NCBI GenBank assembly: GCA_019426215.1
Contig: CM033401.1
Location: forward strand, 20,279,134-20,343,133
Direction of reading: 5' to 3'
Length of the DNA: 64,000 bases
Source of the DNA: Buddleja alternifolia
Lineage: Eukaryota > Streptophyta > Magnoliopsida > Lamiales > Scrophulariaceae
The position numbers and the translations under genes are program-made. Shown here in pieces: positions 58,135 through 64,000 of the stretch (position 1 is the stretch's first letter; every line of letters begins with the position of its first letter). The notes beneath the pieces were generated by a model. The model did no database searches. It had not been told where the DNA came from and worked only from the letters and a program-made list of their open reading frames with translations.

Positions 58135-58148
58135 TGGCTCTAATACCA
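58135..58148 (-). other. Primer-binding site (initiator tRNA-Met), copia element 1
   Basis: The minus strand reads TGGTATTAGAGCCA, one base off the plant copia consensus TGGTATCAGAGCC. It is 4 bp inside the 5' LTR. Confidence 0.88.
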
Positions 58149-58152
58149 CTAT

Positions 58153-58819
58153 TGTGATTCGGTCTAGTGGATAAATTTTTTAATACGAATCACACCGAGA
58201 ATCGAATCAAAGGATATTCATGGTATTGGTGTTGAACACAATAGGAATGAATTATGATAGAGAGTAATCGAATTACCTCTTGACAACAAAATTCTGAATT
58301 ATCAGTAGCAGCCTCAGACTTCTGCCTCTAGATAATCACGCGGAAGAAAAATTCTCTGAAAAAAGCTCTGATCTCCTCCCGACAACAATGGCAGCGGCGG
58401 CTAGTTGGAGAGAGAGGGAGAGAATTTTCTTTCCCATTGCTCTAGGTTTCTTTTTGGCTCTCAGTCAGATTCTAAAACAATGACTTGTGTGTGTAGAGTT
58501 CTGACACTGACTGAATACTTATATCACATAAGTAATCCCTAGGTATTGCAGAGAGGGGCGGCCACTAGGCCTATTGAAGATGGTCTTCCGGGCTTTGTTC
58601 CATCTTAGCCCATGTGTAATTAATTAAATCCATGTCCAATCCAATTGACATTAAATTAATTACTTTAATCTAAATAAAATTAATCTAATTAATTTAATTC
58701 AACTTATAAATTAATTTCCAATTAATTTAACTTATGAATTAATATGATTTAATTAATTTATTTAATCCAATTAAATATCTTTAATTAAATCATGCCATTC
58801 ATTTTGTCAATCAATTCAC
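58153..58819 (-). repeat. 5' LTR of copia element 1, truncated by insertion
   Basis: Starts TGTGATTCGGTCTAGTGG and matches 50557-51187 with many substitutions plus an extra AT-rich block near 58680-58730. It stops at CAATTCAC (58819), where a new LTR begins. The rest should lie right of the window. Confidence 0.88.
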
Positions 58820-60532
58820 TGTTGGGTTTCGAGAAAAATAACATAAATGCAGTGGAAGGGTTTCAATTTTTTTTATTTTAAAACCCAAAGTTGAATTCAA
58901 TGATCGCATATTCAAATTGATCAATACACTTAACGAATAATCACTTACCCGTTAGAGCGAAGTTGTTGGAGACTTTTCTTCTTCCTCCAAAAGTAAAAAG
59001 TGTGAAGCTTTTAAATCTTCAATCCTTTGTGTAATCTTCAAATCTTGGATTTGATCTGAACAACAAAAATACGTCGTCTCTAAATTGTCACACATGGATC
59101 GATAGACGAAAAATTCCCACTAATCTCTAATGGGGGCGACGACTGGTGTATTAGAGAGGGGAAAAGTAATTTTCTTCTTTCTTTCTAGGAGAGTTATCAA
59201 AGTCGTACGCTTGTTCTAAGTCAAAGAGTCCTTATATTCCTCATAACTTATTGAACAAGTCAAAACAAAAGAGCCTTAGTATATTGGGCATCCTCTTGGA
59301 CGCCCTTCAAGCCAGGGCATTGTTTTGTTTTAATTAATTTCTTATTCAATTAATCTTCTATCCAATAAATAAATAAATAAATTAAATAATCAAATTAATT
59401 AGATAAACTAATTCATTAATATATTTCCATAGGAAATTAATTAATAATTAATCTTACCTTTATAATTAATTATTTCATCTAATGTCTAATTAATTATTTA
59501 ATTTATCCAATAAATTAAAACTCCTAGAAGAAAAATAGAAACTCCTTTTTTATTTTTCTTTATCAATCCTTTAGCGCGACTCTTTAGGCTCGTTTCGTTT
59601 AGCAATGAGAGGAAACCATAGGAAGTGGGTAACACCTAGCCAATCATGTGGCCCACTTCGTAGCCCAAACGAAAACGAATGATAGGATCATTCCGCAACC
59701 TTCCAATCGTAAATACCGTATAAGTATAAACCCTTTGTTCATGTACCCCAGTCAAGTGAGAGTCATGGCTCTGTCAAACTCACTATACTTGACCATATGT
59801 TTTAATTATAATAATACGGGATCATTGAGATCGATTTAGTACCTAGCACAATCGTCTTTTTTTGCTTTGGCCAAAGACTTTGATCTCTATTTATCTATAA
59901 TCACATAAGGTACTTTCTCACTCACTTATGAGAGAACAAATCCCATTTAGATATCAGCTAAGACTACCATTTGCCCATCAAGCCGCATTTCGAGGTCGAC
60001 CCCACCAACGGGTGAATTGGGTCTAACTACTCTTATGAAATACTTGACGTCACAAATGAATCTTCAGCATGATGTTTCAGGTCAAAGGTTCACTTATACC
60101 TATTACACATAATCAATTCTGTCATTGACAGTCATAGAGTGAAAACCTACGTGATAGAACCAATGCGAGTCGTGTTCGAGCATATTAATTCTACTGATGT
60201 GCCTACAATCGTAATCTCCTACCATCCCATGTCAGAGATAAGATTGTACAAGTGTTCTAAGTCTTTATTTGTCCATTAAAGACTTCACTTTACTTGCGAA
60301 CTTATTTTTAGTAATCAAGATTGATCTCTCTAATGCCACTCTTCCTGTCCCGTAGGAAGTAGAGGGATCACACTGAAAACACAGACAAAATGTTTTACAC
60401 TACTTATAGATGCAGATAAGATTTATGTGAAAACTAAATAATGCCTTTATTAGTAATATCGAAATAAGTTAATTACAAGATAGATGCCCTATCATTCTTT
60501 CCTCTATGGCATCTGAGGGCATAATCCTAACA
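58820..60532 (-). repeat. 3' LTR of copia element 2
   Basis: Starts TGTTGGGTTTCGAG and ends AATCCTAACA, with intact TG...CA. 1713 bp. Contains AT-rich TTAATTAA-type blocks (59330-59520). Confidence 0.9.
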
Positions 60533-60545
60533 ATCTCCCACTTGC
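60533..60545 (-). other. Polypurine tract of copia element 2
   Basis: The minus strand reads GCAAGTGGGAGAT directly before TGTTAGGATTATGC of the LTR. Confidence 0.82.
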
Positions 60546-60547
60546 AC

Positions 60548-63500
60548 TCAATGGCACTCATTGTGGTATCTTATACCCATCCCTTCCAGGTGTCGGTCCA
60601 GAACAGCCTGAGGTAGTGGTTTGGTGAATGGGTCAGCTATATTGTCAGCTGAGGCTATTTTTTGCACTGCTATTTCTCCTCTGCCAACGATCTCTCTAAT
60701 GATGTGAAATCTTCTCTCAATGTGTTTAGACTTGTTATGAAACCTTGGTTCCTTAGCTTGCGCTATTGCTCCATTGTTATCATAATAAAGTGACAACGGG
60801 AGCTGTGAACTAGGAACCACTTCAAGTTCTCTAAGGAACTTTCTCATCCAAACAACTTCTTTGGCTGCCACATATTCAGCTTCAGTGGTGGAATCTGCGG
60901 TTGTGCTTTGCTTGGAGCTTTTCCAAGACACCGCCCCACCATTAAGCGTGAAAACAAACCCTGAAGTGGATTTACAGTCATCTACATCAAACTGGAAATC
61001 TGAGTCAGTGTAACCTTCCATCTTCATGTCTCCACCTCCATAGATGAGAATCATATCCATAGTTCTTTTGAGATACTTTAGGATATTCTTCACAACTATC
61101 TAATGTTCATTTCCCGGGTTTACCTGAAATCGACTCACCACACTTACAACATAGGCAATGTCGGGTCTTGTACACATCATTGCATACATCAGGCTACCAA
61201 CTGCAGAAGCATAGGGTACTTTGTTCATCTCCTCTGAGGATACATAAATTTGGATAAGTGTATTCCATGCCTCATGGGAAGAAACCTTTTCTTAGAATTA
61301 TCCATCCTAAACCTCTTTAGGACCTTTTCTAAGTAAAGGGTTTGGGAGAGATCTATCATTCTATTCGTTCTATATCTATAGATACGAATTTCGAGAAGGT
61401 AAGTTGCTTCTCCCAAGTATTTCATGAAAAATGTACTCGAAAGCCATTTCTTGACTGTGGTGAGCATTCCCACGTCATTTCCTATAGTAGAATGTCATCC
61501 ACATATAGTACTAAGAACGAGATTTTGCTCTCACTAGTCTTCTTGTAGACAAAGGATTCATCTTCGTTCTTGATGAAGCCATATCCCTTTACTACTTCAT
61601 CAAAACGAAGATTCTAGCTTCTAGATGCTTGCTTGAGACTGTATATGGACCTCTCAAGTTTACAAACTTTATGGATATTGGTCTCGGATACAAAATCCTT
61701 TGGCTGGTCCATATAGATATCCTCTTCGAGGAATACATTTAGGAAAGCCGTTTTGACATCCATCTGCCATATCTCATAATCTAAGTATGCAGCTATGGAT
61801 AACAGTATTTGGATGGACTTTATCATGGCCACAGGCGAAAAGGTTTCTTGATAGTCAATTCCTCCTCTTTGACTATACCCTTTCGCTATGAGCCTGGCTT
61901 TAAAGGTGTCAACCTTGCCATCTCTACCTATTTTTCTCTTGTAGATCCACTTACATCCTATAGGTTTTATACGTTTAGGATGATCTACCAAATTCCAGAC
62001 TTGGTTTGATTGCATAGAGTATGTTTCCATCGCTTCTTGCCATCTTGAAGTATCGACATCCACCATCGCTTGATCATAGGTACAAGGATCATCTTCATGA
62101 CCCTCTTGTACTACAGTGTGGAGCTGAGGCTCCCTCTGCAGTAGATACCCATACCTCTCATGTTCATATGGTATTCTACCAGATCTACGTGGTGGGTGTG
62201 CTACTATTGGGTTAGGCCTTGGTTCTTGGACAGATGTCTCAGAGGGAGTTTCATTTTGTTTTTCTAGAACAATCTTTCTACCTTTGCCCCCTTCCAAGAT
62301 GAATTCATCTTCAAGGAAGTGGGTTTCTAGGCCCACAATGATTCTCTAATCATCATGTAGGTAAAAGAAGAATCCCATGGAATCTTCAGGATAACCAATG
62401 AAACATCCCATGAGGGATCTTCTCTCCAATTTCTCCAGTTTAGTCTTCTTGACATAAGCAGGACATCCCCAAATCTTAATAGGATTAAGACTTGGTTTCC
62501 TATTATTCCACATCTCATGTGGAGTTTTAGGAATGAATTTGGAGGGACATCTGTTCAATATATAAGCAGCAGTAAGGAGCGCGTATTTCCACAACAAAAT
62601 GGGTAAATCAGTGTAACTAAGCATGAAACAAAACACGTCCAACAAAGTTTGGTTCCTCGGCTTAGTTACTCCATTCAGTTGAGGAGTTGCTGGTGGTGTT
62701 AATTGTAACATTATTCCTTGTTCTCTAAGGAATTTATCAAACTTGGCACTTATATATTCTCCTCCACGATCCGATCGCAGAGTTTTTATATTTTGCCCAG
62801 TTTGATTTTCTACTAAAGCTTTGAATTCTTTGAACCTTTCAAGGGATTCAGACTTTTGCTTCATCAGATACACTAGACCATATCTTGAATGATCGTCTGT
62901 GAAAGTGATGAAGTAGTAGAAACCCTCACGAGCCATTTCTCCAAATGGTCTGCAAACATCGGTGTGCACTAGTCCTAAGACTTGAGTGGCTCTTTCAAAA
63001 GTCCCGGTGAAGGGTGATCTAGCTATCTTGCCTAAGAGACATGATTCACATGTTGGATAGGGATCTGACCCTAGTGAGCTTAAAGCCCATCTTTTTCCAT
63101 TTTGTGAATCTTGTGCTCTCTAGCATGGCCTAGTCTAAAATGCCACTTTAGTCTTAACTTAGCTTCTTGCCAACCACGTTTCTTAGTTACAACATTTACA
63201 TCAGATGAATTACAGACATTTAAATAATACAAACCATTAACTAAAGAAGCATTTCCAACTAATTTATTTCCATAATAAATGTCGCAATTTGACTTAGAAA
63301 ACCGGAATGTATATCCAATCTTAGCTAAGATCAGAATAGAAACAATGTTTTTAAGCCCCTTGGGCAAAACTAAAACATTATCTAAAAACAATAAATGTCC
63401 ACAATTCAAATATAAAGAAGTAAATCCTATCCTAGTAGTGCGACGATTTCTCGCTGCCTACTTTGATCATCACTTCTTCTCGGCCCAACTTTCTACTTCT

Positions 63501-63570
63501 CTGCAAATCCTGTTCCAAACAACACACATGGACACTAGCCCTTGACTCTAGAATCCATGAAGTAGAAAAA
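60548..63570 (-). pseudogene. copia pol, element 2
   Basis: The RNase H end is well kept (STTADSTTEAEY, NIADPFTKPLPQ; 60548-61093). The RT region (61225-62336) has KARLIAKGYSQ and a YVDD box near 61500, with frame shifts on both sides. Integrase (62346-62969) has FTDDHSRYG, RSDRGGEY and NGVTKPRNQT, where Lys replaces the catalytic Glu. GAG-pre-integrase lies at 63080-63409. The protease site reads WILESRASVHVC instead of DSGAS. Better preserved than element 1 but still inactive. Related family, same order. Confidence 0.9.
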
Positions 63571-64000
63571 ATGGTCATAGAATAATTAATTTCAAAAATA
63601 AAAAGTTCCATACCTTTTGAGCCTTTGCCTAATTTAGGACAGTTCCTCTTCCAGTGGCCAAGCTCACCCCACTCGAGACATCTGTCCGTTTTCTTAGGTC
63701 CTTTGCTTTTATAAAACCCTTCAACCTTTCCCTTACCCTTTTAAACATCCCCTTCAGCTCCAAGCTTGCCAGACTGCTTCTTGTTGTTCTTCTTCTCAGA
63801 CATAGACTTTTTAGGTCCAGAAGAAATGACCAAGGCAGTTTCCTTTCCCTTTGGTTTCATTTGAGATTGTGCAGTAACTAACTTGTTCATTAGCCAAGCT
63901 AAATTGCACTCTATCTCATTGCAGTTAAAGTTAGCCAGAAGGAATCAGGAAGAGATTGCAAGATTAAGTCAGTTTGAAGGGTGGCGTTCATGGTGAAGTC
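63571..64000 (-). pseudogene. copia gag, element 2 (partial)
   Basis: C-terminal part of gag. The zinc knuckle reads CLEWGELGHWKRNC, with Trp for the second Cys (near 63640-63680). A Lys-rich linker and the ALVISSGPKKSM segment follow upstream in the protein. The N-terminus lies beyond the window. Confidence 0.75.

Larger units (their letters stand above)
50557..58819 (-). mobile_element. Ty1/copia retrotransposon 1 (old, right LTR interrupted)
   Basis: Minus-strand copia element. The 3' LTR is at left, followed by a purine tract, a decayed pol (order integrase-RT-RNase H, hence copia), gag, a 2.1 kb leader and an initiator-Met primer site. The 5' LTR is cut at 58819 by a second copia element. 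The LTRs differ by roughly 8 percent over the first 300 bp by eye, so the insertion is much older than the Athila copies. The left flanking 5-mer is GATGT; its partner lies outside the window. Confidence 0.92.
58820..64000 (-). mobile_element. Ty1/copia retrotransposon 2 (runs off the window)
   Basis: Minus-strand element inserted into the LTR of copia element 1. Visible parts are the 3' LTR, purine tract, RNase H, RT, integrase, protease remnant and part of gag. The 5' LTR and one target-site copy lie outside. The expected duplication next to 58820 would be TTCAC. Confidence 0.92.

Overview
The window is transposon-rich DNA from a flowering plant, most likely a eudicot. The evidence is one intron-containing trichome-birefringence-like (TBL) cell-wall gene surrounded by plant-type Athila (Ty3/gypsy) and Ty1/copia retrotransposons, a plant L1-type LINE, tRNA-derived SINEs, and CACTA, Mutator, hAT and Tourist-like DNA elements. 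Nothing bacterial or organellar is visible. I cannot name the species.

Layout. 1-10393: minus-strand Athila element, copy 1 (internal region plus the LTR next to the primer-binding site; its other LTR lies left of the window). 10394-10493: assembly gap of 100 N. 10864-23980: Athila copy 2, complete with both LTRs, inserted into what looks like an LTR of another retroelement (10494-10863 and 23981-24372). 24376-28139: CACTA element carrying a clathrin heavy chain 5' fragment. 28143-32036: non-coding DNA with a TIR element, a Tourist-like MITE and a complete SINE. 32042-33801: the TBL gene, the only apparently functional host gene. 34575-41234: a 504 bp hAT-like MITE split by a full-length but dead 6.1 kb LINE. 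41437-46971: another TIR element, a second SINE, two Mutator-like elements (one with a hAT MITE inside) and a CACTA end. 47300-47540: F-box pseudogene fragment. 48064-50556: candidate Ty3/gypsy LTR. 50557-58819: old copia element. 58820-64000: a second copia element inserted into the LTR of the first and running off the window.

How the parts relate. The Athila elements are read on the minus strand: 5' LTR, tRNA-Asp primer site, gag-protease-RT-RNase H-integrase, a GC-rich 50 bp repeat array, an env-position ORF with a candidate spliced leader, purine tracts and 3' LTR. Their two copies are nearly identical. Many differences are single-base homopolymer indels, and each copy is broken where the other is open, which points to uncorrected long-read errors or a duplicated assembly. 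A self-complementary GC motif (core GGCGCCTAGGCGCC) recurs in the LTR, in the gag coding sequence and in the array of the same element. It is the most unusual signal in the window.

Limits. No alignments, searches or folding were run. Family names rest on motifs seen in translated sequence, and boundaries rest on target-site duplications read by eye.
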